Source of the DNA: Galaxea fascicularis | Taxonomy: Eukaryota > Cnidaria > Anthozoa > Scleractinia > Euphylliidae | Direction of reading: 5' to 3' | Assembly: GCA_948470475.1 (NCBI GenBank) | Contig: OX419336.1 | Coordinates: 42,751,056-42,815,055 of the forward strand | Length of the DNA: 64,000 nt | In this document: piece after piece, positions 46,069 to 58,400 of the stretch | Layout of the letters: every line of letters begins with the position of its first letter | Position numbering within the stretch: position 1 is the first letter of the stretch | The notes under the pieces: model-generated | What the model saw: the letters and a program-made list of their open reading frames with translations, nothing else | Database searches by the model: none | Told to the model about the DNA's origin: nothing | Position numbers and translations under genes: made by a program

Positions 46069-46114
46069 ATGAAGTTACTCTTTGTTCTCGCTTTACTCCT
46101 CTGCTTTTCTGTCG
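46069..46114 (+). CDS. Ly6/uPAR-like copy C, exon 1 (signal peptide)
   Basis: Same 46-nt signal-peptide exon and GTAAGT donor as gene A1, with the same encoded residues. No second exon follows within the window. The intron sequence continues, broken by a LINE at 46354-46880, until about 47460, where similarity is lost. It is either an orphan exon of a truncated duplicate or spliced to something not recognised. Confidence 0.65.
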
Positions 46115-46353
46115 GTAAGTTACTTTATTTACATCGCTGAGCCTAACCACATCTTCAAAGTTGTTGTTTTATATCGCTAACTCCCTTCAAAGTTTCGTTT
46201 ATATATTTTCACGTGGAATAGAGAGTATGCTACTCAGATATTTGATAAGCATTTCATAATGTCTTGTTTATTTGACGAAGAACTACACTAAATAATGCTG
46301 CAAATTGGAGTTTGAAACCGCAATTATCCGGTAGCAAAAGATTCATATTTAAT

Positions 46354-46880
46354 CTCAAATCAAGTTCACTCGTATAACACAAGGTTCTCCTCAGCTGGTA
46401 ATCACTATGTTAAACCATCCAGAACAAACGTAATGCGGGATTCTATTTCTATATTAGGGCCAAATCTATGGAATTCTCTGAATAACACTCGAGAGCTCCC
46501 TCGTAAGCATTTTAAAACAGAAATCCATAATATGTTTCTGTCTGTCCTGGCTTCTGAGGATATTTACATTGATTCGTCTACTATTATTCAGAAACTTATA
46601 TCAACATTTTCACAATGACTTCCAATACTAATTCTACTGTTATTTTTGTTATTTTGTTAAATTGCATGACGGGTACTTACTTTTCCACATATTATGTTAA
46701 TATTTTAATGGCTATTTTTCACCTATTTTCTTTATGCTTTGTCCAAATTTGACAAGCTGTAATGAAAACTTCCTCTCTTCTGTCGCTTCCCGCCTCGACT
46801 AGCCAAAGCTATTTGTGGGAAGCGACCATTTTGTATTTTTTCTTTCCTAAATAGTAAATAAAGTTGAAAGTTGAAGTTGA
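46354..46880 (+). mobile_element. LINE 3' fragment inserted in copy C intron
   Basis: Compared with the intact intron at about 6740 and 11220, extra sequence enters after CATATTTAAT and leaves at ATGACACATTTATG. Its first 260 bp (to 46618) code for a LINE C-terminus (HSYNTRF, LGPNLWNSLNNTREL, HFKTEIHNMFL). The tail is the tandem TTGAAAGTTGAAGTTGAA. Strongly 5'-truncated. Confidence 0.75.
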
Positions 46881-47337
46881 ATGACACATTTATGCGCGGC
46901 GAGAAATTGAGCGAATGTTCGGTTGATCAATCCCTTGGAGATTTTAGTGATCCTCGTTTGCGAGAAACAACTATTGCAACAACTGTTGAAAAGTAAACTT
47001 TTCACGATAAGTGAACCGAAATTGCCTTGGGTTTGATCAAACTGTTCGGTTGATAGATCTCTGGCACGGAGTTAAGTCGCCAGCACATCAGTTGCGGACG
47101 AATTTGTTGCGAAACTTCTGCTAGTTACACTACATTCATCTTCAAAGACGTACATCAAAAGATTTAAAACTTAAAATACTGTTGCGAGACAACTAAGCAA
47201 CCTTGATCCTTTTTGTAAACACTGTTGCGCATTCACCATTTACTGAAGTACGTAACTTTTCGGTTGCGTGACTTACTAGGAACGGGAGATAAAGATCAAA
47301 ACTGAATTTGGTTTTATCAAGGGAGTTCGTCAGAGCT

Positions 47338-47362
47338 CTGACGAAGGGCTAACGCTCGAAAC
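47338..47362 (+). ncRNA. Hammerhead-like core in Ly6 intron (copy C)
   Basis: CTGACGA (47338-47344), stem GGGC/GCTC, then GAAAC (47358-47362), matching the 11620 copy base for base in the core. The downstream GGTGGTCAATTTAC block is kept. Confidence 0.45.
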
Positions 47363-47459
47363 ATCAGCTTTTAGAATCCCTGCACGGTGGTCAATTTACA
47401 ACTCCCCCACCGACGTAGTACCACAGTTTCTTTAGAAACTACCCCCTTTATTCATCGGG

Positions 47460-48000
47460 AGAAATCGCTATTGTTCTCGCGACATTTACTTACAGCTTAA
47501 GAAAGCTCTAGATCTGTTATACTACGCGTCATTATTCAAAGACGATCAGGAAGAACCTAATTGATTGGTTATCAAGAACGCACGCTAACCTCCATAGGGA
47601 ATATCGCAGGGCTCATTATCTAAAAGTAAGCGGAGCATTTAAACAAAAGGTGGCAGACGCCATTGTTATTGTTTTATTTCTTAAAACCAGAATACTCGAG
47701 TTTACAAAGTTTTGCATAAAAAAGTGTTTGTTGGTTTCGTCAAACCTGACAGAATGCTATTCTTATTGCTGCATGAAGGAAAAGGAAAGGTTATGATTCA
47801 CCACAAGGGATTCTGACATCAGACCATAAGTTTCAGGAAACCACAGGGCCTCTTTAATTCGTCTTATTCCTATGTGTCATGAAAAATGCTGTTAAGTACT
47901 GGCAAGATGCAGCTGCGAAACGATAATTTAAAACAAAATTTTAAAAACTCATTTGGCAGAACTCACTGGCTGGAGTCTGTTGCCAACCTCGCTGAAAGGT
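47460..48000. other. Spacer without recognised features
   Basis: Ly6 intron similarity ends near 47455. Nothing else recognised up to the reverse-strand gene. Confidence 0.4.
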
Positions 48001-48524
48001 TTAATTTTCCCTTATGTCTGAGCTGCCCACTGTAGCCTCTTTCATTTGCTCAAACAATTCTGTCGCTTGCTCTTGGACCTTTTCGTTTAAGTGATCAACT
48101 TTTTGACTCAGCTCATTTACTATGTCGTAAGGCGAATGCGAAATTTCGGCGGGATAGATGGTCAGTTTTGTCCAAGTTTCGGCTTTCTTCTTATTCCTCC
48201 GCTTTCCATTTCTCTCTTCTTTAATTTTAGCCACGAAAGTTCTCGTTTTAGTATTCAGTAAAAGAGTGACCCGATCAAACGCAGACTCCTCAAGTTGATA
48301 GCCATTCGCACGAAGGTTGCTCTGAAGAACAGCGAATAGTTTCTTCAAGCTGCCATCCATGATCCTCCATTCCCATAAAACTTTCCGTTAATTTGAACAC
48401 AATAATTTGGATCGTTTCCGTTTACAAACGGTGCAACTACATGCACAAGTAAAGGTTGGACCAGGGAATTTGTAAGCTCTGAAAAGAGCTCCTGGTCCAA
48501 GTCATTTACCCTTACATCAGACAT
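48001..48524 (-). CDS. Unrecognised gene, two overlapping reverse-strand frames
   Basis: Frame 1 from ATG at 48522-48524 (possibly open to 48557) gives about 59 residues with LFSELTNSLVQPLL and ending NGKFYGNGGSWMAA. Frame 2 starts at ATG 48360 inside it and gives 119 residues: SLKKLFAVLQSNLR, a basic KRRNKKKAET stretch, and a C-terminal heptad-like helix (IVNELSQKVDHLNEKVQEQATELFEQMKE) likely to form a coiled coil. The overlap is 16 nt, so either one gene carries a frameshift or there are two short cistrons. Not recognised. It is divergent to the RecQ gene, with the transposon lying between them. Confidence 0.45.
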
Positions 48525-48557
48525 CTCTGCAACAGTGTTTTTGATTACCGGCCGCAA

Positions 48558-49392
48558 GCTGTGATTGCTAAGCGAGTTTAAATTTCGCGCGCTACTGGTT
48601 TTTCTGCCTTGTTAGAACTTTGTCGATAAGGCTGCTACAGATGACTGGTTTTCTTTAATAGCGTATTACTGCGTATTCTTTCTTCATGGCAACCATTGTT
48701 TTCGTAAAGACAATGGCTTGACTCTGAACTCGCGCCAAGTTGAAACCGTATGTTTTCAAACGCAAAAGTCTACAACTTATTCTGCTCCAAATTTCGAGAA
48801 AAAGCTATTAACGTGTAGGTAATACATGTGTATTAACTAATCTGCTCTATAATCTGAACATTTGTCCTTAGTTTGGCAGAAAATCGATGTGTAACTCTAC
48901 TAAGGGTCTTTTTCCATACTGACGATACCGCAAAAAGCCCGATTCAAAGTTCACGTTGACTACATTTGATGGCGTAGGCCGGCGATGAGCGAATTCTACT
49001 GAGTTGCGGATGGCTTTTGTATCCTTTGCAAGTTCGCTTGCGGAAGGAATCCAGTTGTCGGATAAGATTCGTGGTCTTTTCTAGTCTTTGCTAATTTCTT
49101 CAAGAATCACCTAACGTCTACCGTCAAATTTTCAATCGAACAAGAGCCACATTGAAACTGTAATCGACACACATGTATTGCTTGGAAGACGATTGCTAAA
49201 AATTCCCGGATTGAGAGTAAAGATGTGAATAAATCTAGTATTGAATAAATGTTTTTAGTTTCTTAGCTTTTCAGATAAATGACCAAACGAGAAAAAAAAA
49301 AACAGAAAAGATAGATCTTTTCGTCGTTCCATCTCGAAGAGAAAACCTCTTTTTTCAGCTGTAATTATTTTTATTTTATAAAACTAGTTATT
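48558..49392. other. Spacer left of the P-type transposon
   Basis: No recognised gene. The last bases before the transposon, TTATT (49388-49392), recur right after its other end. Confidence 0.4.
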
Positions 49393-50038
49393 CCACAGGC
49401 GGCCCAGACGTTGTTTGTGATTTGCATACGTGACAGCATTGCGCCATTTAAGAGAATGTATGAAAATGGTTCAAAAATCGCTCTAAATTCAACTTGTAGT
49501 CAAGGACTGAAATAAAAGAAGCTTACCTTAGTCTGCATTTGTGTTATTTTGAAGTCTTTGTGGCAGCTGAGTCGTTCTAAAGCCATTTTGACGAAGCAAA
49601 CTTTTCCAAGTTTGCTTTCCAGTAAAGAGAAACGAAAGGCTGGCGACATGCTCGGCCGACCGTTCGCACTCAAAGCTCCATAAATTCCACTAAAATGCTC
49701 GGAGCTCGCCAAAATTGCCTCACGGCAGCCGTCGATAATTCTTCTTTCTAGTTGCTTCGCCTCGGATTCCAAGGTTTATCTTATCCGCCAGAAAAACGCT
49801 CCTTTTCGAGCGCTGGCTGCCCATTTTTGCTTTGTCGACATCCGTAACGGGTGATCTTGGCCACGGATTTCAAAATCGTTGGCTTAGCGACCCCTCCGTA
49901 ACGACAAAGTCGCCCTCAACCGTAGGGAGGCACAGGTCAATTTGTTGTATGCAAATTGAACCGTACCAGGGTCCCTGGGGAAACTACACCGGAAACGGCG
50001 GGAAACTCACCGCTTGCAGCTGATCGAGCGCTCGTAGC
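49393..50038. repeat. Left terminal inverted repeat
   Basis: Begins CCACAGGCGGCCCAGACG at the outer edge; pairs with 59806-60452 with a constant coordinate sum of 109845 outside the homopolymer indel. It ends at CGAGCGCTCGTAGC. It contains the outward ORF 49500-49772. Confidence 0.95.
49500..49772 (-). CDS. Outward-reading ORF in the left TIR
   Basis: 90 codons starting MESEAKQLERRIIDG. The protein is the same as that of the ORF in the right TIR. After TQMQTK the DNA reads AAG/GTAAGC, a strong splice donor, so the real product may be an 83-residue exon 1 that splices beyond the transposon; otherwise it ends in VSFFYFSP. No domain recognised; probably a soluble, mostly helical segment. The reading direction is away from the element, toward the unknown gene at 48001-48524. 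Confidence 0.45.
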   Translation of the reverse strand: MESEAKQLERRIIDGCREAILASSEHFSGIYGALSANGRPSMSPAFRFSLLESKLGKVCFVKMALERLSCHKDFKITQMQTKVSFFYFSP

Positions 50039-50122
50039 AAAACTGTTTTTAAGCGCTAAAATCGCTCAATAAAACAGTGCTTTGAAGCCCTCAAATCGCT
50101 CAGAAACAGTGCCAGTTAGGCG

Positions 50123-53100
50123 ATGTTGTCTAAATTTGGAAGACGCGAGGAAGATGATATACTTCCAAAGAAAAAAAGGAAAACACAAGATGATTCGTCA
50201 GAGTGGAAAATATGGTAAATTCCCAGCATTTTTTTAATCGAAAATTGAATTAGTGAATCGTTAACGTGAAACGAAGTGTACTTAAATGTCTAAAAATTGT
50301 TATATTTCAATTCAGGGTCTTGGCCAATTATGTTTACCACGAAGGTGCCGTAACTGCAATCAGTGACATCATTCAGCATGCTGAAGAAGACAAAGAGAAT
50401 CAATCTGGGAACTGTGACTGCAGTTTGGGGTTTTCTTCTCTGGGGCGTATTGTCCGAGACCTCTGGGAAGATAAGGTGAAAAACGCGAAGCGTGGAGCCA
50501 GGGCTCATAGGCGACATGTCTATTTAAATTTACAGCGGATTCTACCGTGCGAGGAAAGCGATGAAAATCACTCCCTCTCGCTGGAACTAAGTAAGATTCA
50601 CCTACCAGAAAACTGGACTAGGGTGGAGGATAATGCAAAAACCGTCAGTTTTGTCCGCTTGGAGAAGTGGTCGTTTGATAACCAAAGGGTATCCACGGCA
50701 GTTGCTGTTTCTCAGACGGACAATAACACCTTCATAACGATAAGGTCTCATGGATGCGAAACCGAAGTGCCAAATGTCGTTCTCGGTTCAATGCAGCTAG
50801 CCAAACAGATTCGTGCGGTTTTTCGCCACATTGACAATTCTTTGTTTTGTGGCGGGTTCTGCCTTTCAGAAGGGGAGAGCTTACTAGCCTTGGCTGATTG
50901 TGTTAAGGGATCATACAAGGATCTATCCGCAGAGTCGGTGGAACAGCAGCAAGTTGTATACTTCTCATCTTCATGCAAGATTTTCTCTTCCCACGATGGG
51001 CGTTGCTCAGAATGTAAAAACCTACTAAGATACCACAACCTAAAAAGGCAGCGAAAAGAAAAACGCACAAGCATTCATCCGCACTGCAACAGGCGTTACC
51101 TCACGAGAGAAGAACTTAACGTTCAGTTACAAAATCAAAGAACTGCAAGATTAAACGCAGAACGAAGGGAACGATATTGGAAGGGAAAATTTGATAGCGA
51201 AGCCGTCGAATTAGAAGATGACGATCATGGGGATCTGTCCCAAATGTTAACAAATGTTCCAAAGGAAAAGGTACCGGAAGAGATGTTGTGTATGTGGGAA
51301 CAGCAAAAAAAAATGCTCACAACAAAAAGCAAACACGGATACCGATGGCACCCAAAGTAAGTACACCGGTACTTCATATAACTAGAGAGACCCTAGAATC
51401 GAGGTCGAGGAAAAACAAGTAACTCTGAAGAGTTAAATAAATGCACACGTTAAATCGTCTACTAAATGGTCGAATTCTTACGGTTAGCTTGCATAAAATT
51501 TCTTAGTTAAACGACAGGGGCTCTTTTTTAAAACCTACTCTTAAAGTCCCGGTGTCCATTCAGCATTGGGGTTTATCTTCAGGTAATTATAAAAGTTATT
51601 ATCAGTAGAAACACTACAGCACAAATGGTGTCTGAATGTTTTTATTCGACAGGATAATGAGACTATGCATAGACTTATACTGCAAAAATCCGCACGTTCT
51701 CGATCCTCTGCGCAAGTTCATCACTCTTCCAAGCAACCGCACAATAAGGTACAGCGTTAGTACTCTAAGCATCTTTCCCGAGGTTATGTCTTCTGTTTAC
51801 TCAGTGTTTACCGCCTTATGTTAATTTACCCTGTATTCCGATTAGCTTCAATTATATTTCTTATTACTAATATATCGCACCCGGTTTAAGTATTAAATGG
51901 CAATAAACTGAAGAAATTGCCTAAACCTTCTAACTCTTTTCCTAGACTTTACAAAAACAAAGTTGAGGAGGAACCTGGATGGAATGAACAGGTGTTAAAA
52001 TGGTGCCAGGAAGCCGCACAAGAGAAGGGACTACAAAAATCTGACTACTGGGGTGGATTCGTCATTGACGAAATGAAAATTCAGGTTCGTGTTGTTTTCA
52101 ACTATATTACTAACAAAAACTTGCTAAAAATCAGACCTTTGGGTAAACTATCTATCGCTTATATTACGCCATTTATGCACATAAACAGTAAATATGCACT
52201 CCATCCTATATACAGAACAATTTATAGTCACAGTGCAAATGTTATGGTTATTGAAGAGATCATTGTTGACCTCATGGATTCCTATCTGATTACTAATAAC
52301 ACAACGTATAAAAAGACAACCAATAATAGGATTGCCAGTACACGCAAACCCTAAAATAGCTATAAAACGCACGACAAGGCATTTAAGTATAACTGAATTC
52401 CGCTAAAACATCGCTTTCTAAATGCTAGGTTGGCTGCGTTAGGGTCTCAACTTAGTATTCAAAATGTTTCACCGCTATGTTTAAAGCGATTGTATTTGCA
52501 TTACCTGCTTAAATATCAAAAGACTCAAAGGCAAACCTTTTTCTGAAGTCTTTTTTTCTACTTTTTTATGGCGACTATCTTTTTCCGTACAGTTAATTGA
52601 CACAATTTTGAATTTCTTATATCATTGCATTAGGAAAACCTTGAAATGGTTATTAAAAATGGCACACATCGCCTCGTTGGCTTTGTTGACCTAGGCGAGG
52701 GCCACGACCTGATGAACAGTCTTGCAGGTAGGGTCCGAGTACATTTTTACTATATAGAAGTATAAGAACTTCAAAAATGACAGTCGTTGGAAAAAAAAAT
52801 CATATCGAGTTCATTGCTGAACACCCAACAGAAAAATAACTAAAGTTGTAGCGGCTACAGAAATGATCACGAACGACAAAAAACAAGGCTTTCAATAGAC
52901 GGACTATTGATAAATTATGAAATTTCTGTTTCATGAAATCTATGCACGTCTCTTGTCCTCATGCCTATTTGTGATCAGTATTGAAAACTATTCTACTTTC
53001 CGAAAAAGGAAAACATGTTAGAGTAGCAAAGCAATGTCACTTTAACAATACAGCTGGAACGCCTTTGAAGCTCCGACTACATCTAGATGTAAAATTCTGA

Positions 53101-55298
53101 AACACTATATGTAAGTCATTTAAACGAATGAATGATAAGAAATTAAAAACGTTAGGTATACTGTATACATAAGTTACCGCACATTATAATTCATACATCG
53201 GTTCATCCACAGGCAAAACAGAGCCTCAGCTGGCCACCCATGTATTGCAGTTCATCTTCTTAAGCGATGGAGGTTTTCGATTTCCAATAGCCCAATTCCC
53301 GTCGGGCGACTGCTCATCCAGCGACTTGTATTTTATCTTCTGGGATGGAGTCCGACAGATGTTAGATTTTGGATTTGTGTAAGCCTTTCCTTTGCGTCAT
53401 CCAGCTGGACATGCATGCAGTTTTCATTATCATACTTTTTTAAAATTTCTATAAACATAAGAGAAAAATAATTTGTAATGGCCAGTCTTCATTTATTGTG
53501 CCTGATTTTTACGCATTACTAACCTGTTAAGGATGTCAGTAAGTACATTCTAGGTCGTTCGTTGTCCTCTTCCTGATCCCCCTACGAGGAAAAAACTTTG
53601 AAGTCGTTACTCACGCTATTTTAGGCATCTTTAGCACACTCTATTCCTAATAAATATACCTACTGCTTTTATTTTGCCTTATTTATATAAAGCATATACT
53701 GGTGTATTATGGATGGCGCAGACTGTAACAGACAGTTCATCAAAATTCACTTCCATGGAAGAGACCCCGTGAAAGACCATTTCGTTACCACCAATGTCTA
53801 CACTGGAACCCCTATGGTATTCATTATGGATCCAAAGGTAGATCTTATATGATTTTCTACCCAACATTTCTGGTTAATTTAGGCCTCTAGATTGAAATAA
53901 AAAAAAATGTCACGCAACATTTTCCACGGCCTCTCCTATAAAATAAGCTTCCTTTTAACGGTAAACACTTATTCATATTTTTTTTTTCTTTTATAACCAG
54001 CACAACATCAAAAAAATAAGAAACAATATAGAGAAAAGTAATGCGACTGGAAAGCCTCGATGTTTAACAATTAAAGGCAAGACAATCACATGGAAAACGT
54101 TTAAAGATGCATACAACTGGGAGCAAAGCAACTGTAGCCTCCCTATTCACGAGAAGCTAACCACACAGCATTTTGATCTTGATCCTGCTTCCAAAATGCG
54201 GAATCATCTAGCAGAAGATGTTCTAGACGATAAGATGCTGTTTCTAATAGAGGTAAAAAAACTTAAAAGCTGTAACGTTTAGTTTGAATGAGCATAGCTC
54301 ACTGCAGCCGCCTCAATATCTTGCTACAATTTGTTAAGATCAGTTAAGGGCTGGTTCACACTTTGACATAAGCAGAAGCATAAGCATAAGTATAAACATA
54401 AGCATAAATAAGCATAGGAAAAATATATGTGTGAACCGGGGTTATATAAATATAAGAATAAGCATAAGCATAAGCATAAGCACAAGGAATGGAACTTTTT
54501 CCATTCCTTGTGCTTATGTCTATGCTTATGCTTATGTAACCCCGGTTCAAACATATATTTTTGTTATGCTTATGTTTATGCTTATGCTTATGCTTTTGCG
54601 CTTATGTCAAAGTGTGAACCAGCCCTAACAGATACTCAGTACAATTTATTCCGCCAGAAAAATTTATATTCTGTTTAATATATGATCATTTCGAAATTTA
54701 TTATTACGTTTTAAGACGAAAACAGTGTCAAATGTAGCCTTTGTTTCATCTACAGAAATATCAGGAATATCTGGACGCCAATAATAAGGATGGTTCCCAA
54801 CTTGAAGGCATAGTCTCACTGTTACGTCATACTTCAAGAATGATTCAATTTTTCAGTGACAAATTGCCAGTAACTTCTACAAATGACCATCGTTTACGAC
54901 AATTGGATGAATTCCTTCGATTTATGATTGACTGGAGAGAAGAAACCTCCCTGGACAATAATAACTTTGTTTCCTCAAAACTTTGGTTTGATCTTCAATG
55001 CATGTGCCTGGGATTTAGAGCTATGGTTGCCACGAAACTAACCCAATTCCCCTCATCTGTAATAAAGCCAGCGTTGGTCAATCAGGACTGTGTTGAGAAT
55101 CACTTCTGCCAAGTCCGGTCATGCAATGGGCAGAAAAATAACCCAACATACCTCAAACAACAGTCGACACAGAATTCCATAAGGTTTGGGCAGACAACAA
55201 TTAGCCGAAAAAGCAATGCAGGCAACCCAAGTGTTAGCTCTTTGTCATCGTGTTCACTACCTTCTCGTGAAGTTTATTCCAGGAAAAGCATGCTTTAG
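50123..55298 (+). CDS. P-element/THAP9-type transposase, nine exons
   Basis: Exons: 50123-50214, 50316-51356, 51653-51748, 51946-52084, 52634-52727, 53213-53378, 53693-53837, 54001-54252, 54756-55298. All have GT/AG borders and matching phases, giving 855 codons plus stop. Residues 15-20 are PKKKRK, a nuclear import signal. After an N-terminal region without a recognisable THAP finger come RNase H-like segments: GGFVIDEMKIQ (Asp about 451), GFVDLGEGHD, CIMDGADCNR (Asp about 550), then FIMDPKHNIKKIRNN and the helical inserted domain, and NQDCVENHF...NPTYLKQ (Asp 786, Glu 789). This order matches P-element transposases, which cut and rejoin DNA and use GTP as a cofactor through the inserted domain. 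The final 45 residues look unrelated and may be altered. Intron 8 holds a MITE. Confidence 0.85.
54347..54626. repeat. AAGCAT-rich MITE in transposase intron 8
   Basis: 280 bp almost fully self-complementary. The ends are AGGGCTGGTTCACACTTTGA and its inverse. Arms consist of reiterated GCATAA units, with two nested inverted repeats around GAATGGAACTTTTTCCATTC. No protein is likely despite long open frames, which arise from the 6-bp repeat. Confidence 0.85.
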
Positions 55299-55462
55299 TT
55301 TAGCTTGGTTTGCCACTGAGGGGTTTTATCAGACTATTTATCATTGCCGAACAGGAAATAGCATTCTAATTAACTATAGAGTTGAAACTGAATTAACATC
55401 AAATTAGTACTTTAGAAGTTGAGAACGAAAAAGATTGCCTTCACATTTCATTAAGTCTCAGT

Positions 55463-58400
55463 CTATCTGGCAAATTTTGTACAATGTGGCCGAGTCAGTC
55501 GAGGGCTTTCATCAATTGTTACAATTGAATGATGGATGTGCAAAATAAAGCGAACTAATTAAAAGTGGAGACACTCTGAGCTCAATATTGAAAATTGCAT
55601 GAAAGAAGCATATGCAGGCCCGATAAAATGCTTGCCGAGATCCCGCAGCTATTAAATTAATGAATTCCAGTGAATATTTACCTGATAACCTGAATCTCAT
55701 TCTCACACTACCATTGGTCGCATCCGTGTCTGTTGCCACGACCTGGTACTGGCGGTCGTCGACAGGTCCAATGAAAGGAATTGAGGTATGATTACGCAGT
55801 GCTCCAATTATCGCGGTAGCTAAATTCTTCTTTGTGTCATTTTTTCTGAAGTTTACTTCATAGGCTTCGCAGAGGGACACAAGCTGGACTTTCAGATACA
55901 CACGGGCAAAAACATTTGGATCGTTGTACTTTTCAATGAACTGCAACAACCGTCCATGGGAAGTCACCTTACCCTCTGACCGATCTTGAACGATTTCCTT
56001 TAAAATATATATAAAAAACAAACGTTATAACTTAAAGTGAAGTGTATGAGCTAAGAACTGAACTAACTGATAAAAAAATGGCATTGAGAAGGTGACATAT
56101 AATTGCTTACTGTATTTTTGTTACTCGAAAAAGATATGAAAAGCTGCAATTTATTATGTAGCGTATCTGTTTTACTAATAGGAGTAATTTTTATCAGCAA
56201 CAAATGAATAAGATCTCTAAACATGTTATGGTTAAAGTTTACGCAAATTTCGCCACAGTAGTTGCTGTTTTATAGTTCATATTAAGAGAAACCCAATAGA
56301 ATCAGTTGGAAATATTTTCCTTTTTATATTGAAAAGGAATAACTAAATAGACATTGCCATGCGTACTTACGGAAAGAGTAACCTATTCTTATGAAGACTC
56401 GTACATTACCGTATTCACTGGAATAAACGCCGCGGCGCTTATTGAAATTTTTGCCCCTCATGGGAGGCGCTTATATTTGAGGGCGGTGCCTATTGACAAA
56501 TTTGACGCGGATTTGTGAAAAATTTTGAAAATTTTTCAGCAACCAACAGATCTGAATGTCTTTTCATCATTTGTCTTTCCGGTACCTTTAAATTGATTTA
56601 CCCAACTACGTTCCCACTGTCCCTTTGTACAAAGTCGCATCGGGACTGCGGGGCTTATTAACCTTTTTGTACTTATGGTATTTAACTTATTATATAGGTA
56701 ACCGTAAAATATTTTACGCCCAGCAAACAAGGGCTTAGCTGTTTACCGTAAACATTTACATTTGTATAATATACTCTCACCAAATAAAACACAATAAAGG
56801 GCAAAATTAATTAGAGAACGATTTGCTTCACCGGCAACTACAATGAAGGTAATCACTAGTGTAATAAGCAGATAGGGCCAGGCTGCCACATATTGAAAAT
56901 ATAGGTCATGGGGAACAATAGTGCGTGAAATACAAATGTAGTACTCACCTTGTATGGCACACTGTCCGTCTTCTCTTGACTTCTTTTTTGCCGTTGCAAG
57001 ACTCTCTTTCTCAATTCGGCACTCTTCTTAAGTTGATAACTTCGTCTGAAATCCCGCAAGTATTGAGACTTTCCCATATGTAGATAACGCTCAATGACGT
57101 CCTCTAAGATCGTCTCAATCAGTTGCTAAGAAAAGAAAACATGTACAGTACATTAAAGGCGGTTAGAATGAAAGCCTACGGAAGTGTCGTTATTCATTCA
57201 TTCATTCATTCATATAGTTTCAGGAATTAATCCGCTTTAAATGTTAATTAACGAATACTTTTTATCATGATAATAATCTAAGGATAATTAGCAGTTACAA
57301 AAATAGACACTAAAGGTTTTCCTTCTATCGTTCGTCATCAAAAGTTATTTCCTCTAACCTCCTTTTCTTTTATCTCCTCGTGGGTGAAGCACTGCTCCCA
57401 CTTTGACTTGAGTTCTGCGTTGCTTTTGAGCTTTTGATAGGCAACCTGCACCATGTTTGCTCTATCTTGTCTCATCGCCTGGTCATTCAACAACTGGACG
57501 CGCTGGCTTTCGAGGGCCATAAAGAAACGATAAGCTGCGTCTTCAATGTGGATGAGCCCCCTTTCTCGATATTGGCGGGCCTCCGTCACCTGAAGCGTTT
57601 CCTTGTGCTGGCTTGCCTGTTCAAGAACCGACAAAGAGCTGACGAGAGATTCTTCAATCAGCTCGCAGATTGCGTGATGGCGTCTTACTGACCTCATGGT
57701 CTCTGCGTTTTCCGTGTGAATCTTAATTCGAACAAATCTCCTCGACTTCTCGAGAACTTTTCGTATAGCCCAGCCCCCAACGTGACGAACTTTTGCCTTT
57801 CCAGCGTCAGGCATTTGCTCAACGTCGAAAGTGACTACTTCCTGACGGCATCCCTCCGCTGAAATACGGAATAATTCTGCCAGAAATTTGAAATAAACCT
57901 TCTTGCTTATGTCCACAGCAGCTGAACGTTGAGCTGACGTAAAGGTAGACACGTTGAAGAGGCATTTAACGTACTGTAGAAACTCGAACGAATATAACAA
58001 TGCGTGGAATTTGGCGGTTGCCAAGAAAAAATCGCCTTTGGAGACTTTAACTTCTAACTCGTCTGGGTTTTCGACGATATGATTTTCCAGGGCCAAAAAT
58101 GAATGAAACCAAACGATATCAACAAAGGCTTTGATATTTTCGGACAAATGTGGCTCCTTTAGACAATCTAGCGCCTCGTTCACCATTTGACTGTATTCTG
58201 AACCAGGTGTGTGTACCTTTAACGCATTCAAAACAGCCATTATATCGAAACCCTCTTGTGGAGGTCTCGACAGTTCTGATTGCCGATTTTCCATCTGATA
58301 AAACAGGTCTGCAACATTCAAGTCAACTTCGGTGTCCTCGCTTTCGAAGTACGCTTGAACCAAGCCTACACACACATCGATTGGAAACTTATAGTAATCT

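Noticed and set aside
45958..46140. 60-codon ORF covering Ly6 copy C exon 1
   Set aside because: It begins upstream of the conserved ATG and runs into the intron; the 46-nt exon with GTAAGT donor is the supported unit.
50748..51074. Reverse ORF inside transposase exon 2
   Set aside because: Shadow of a well-supported coding exon.
54324..54678. Several overlapping ORFs on both strands with repeated Lys-His or Tyr-Ala
   Set aside because: All arise from GCATAA repeats of a MITE, which stay open in many frames.
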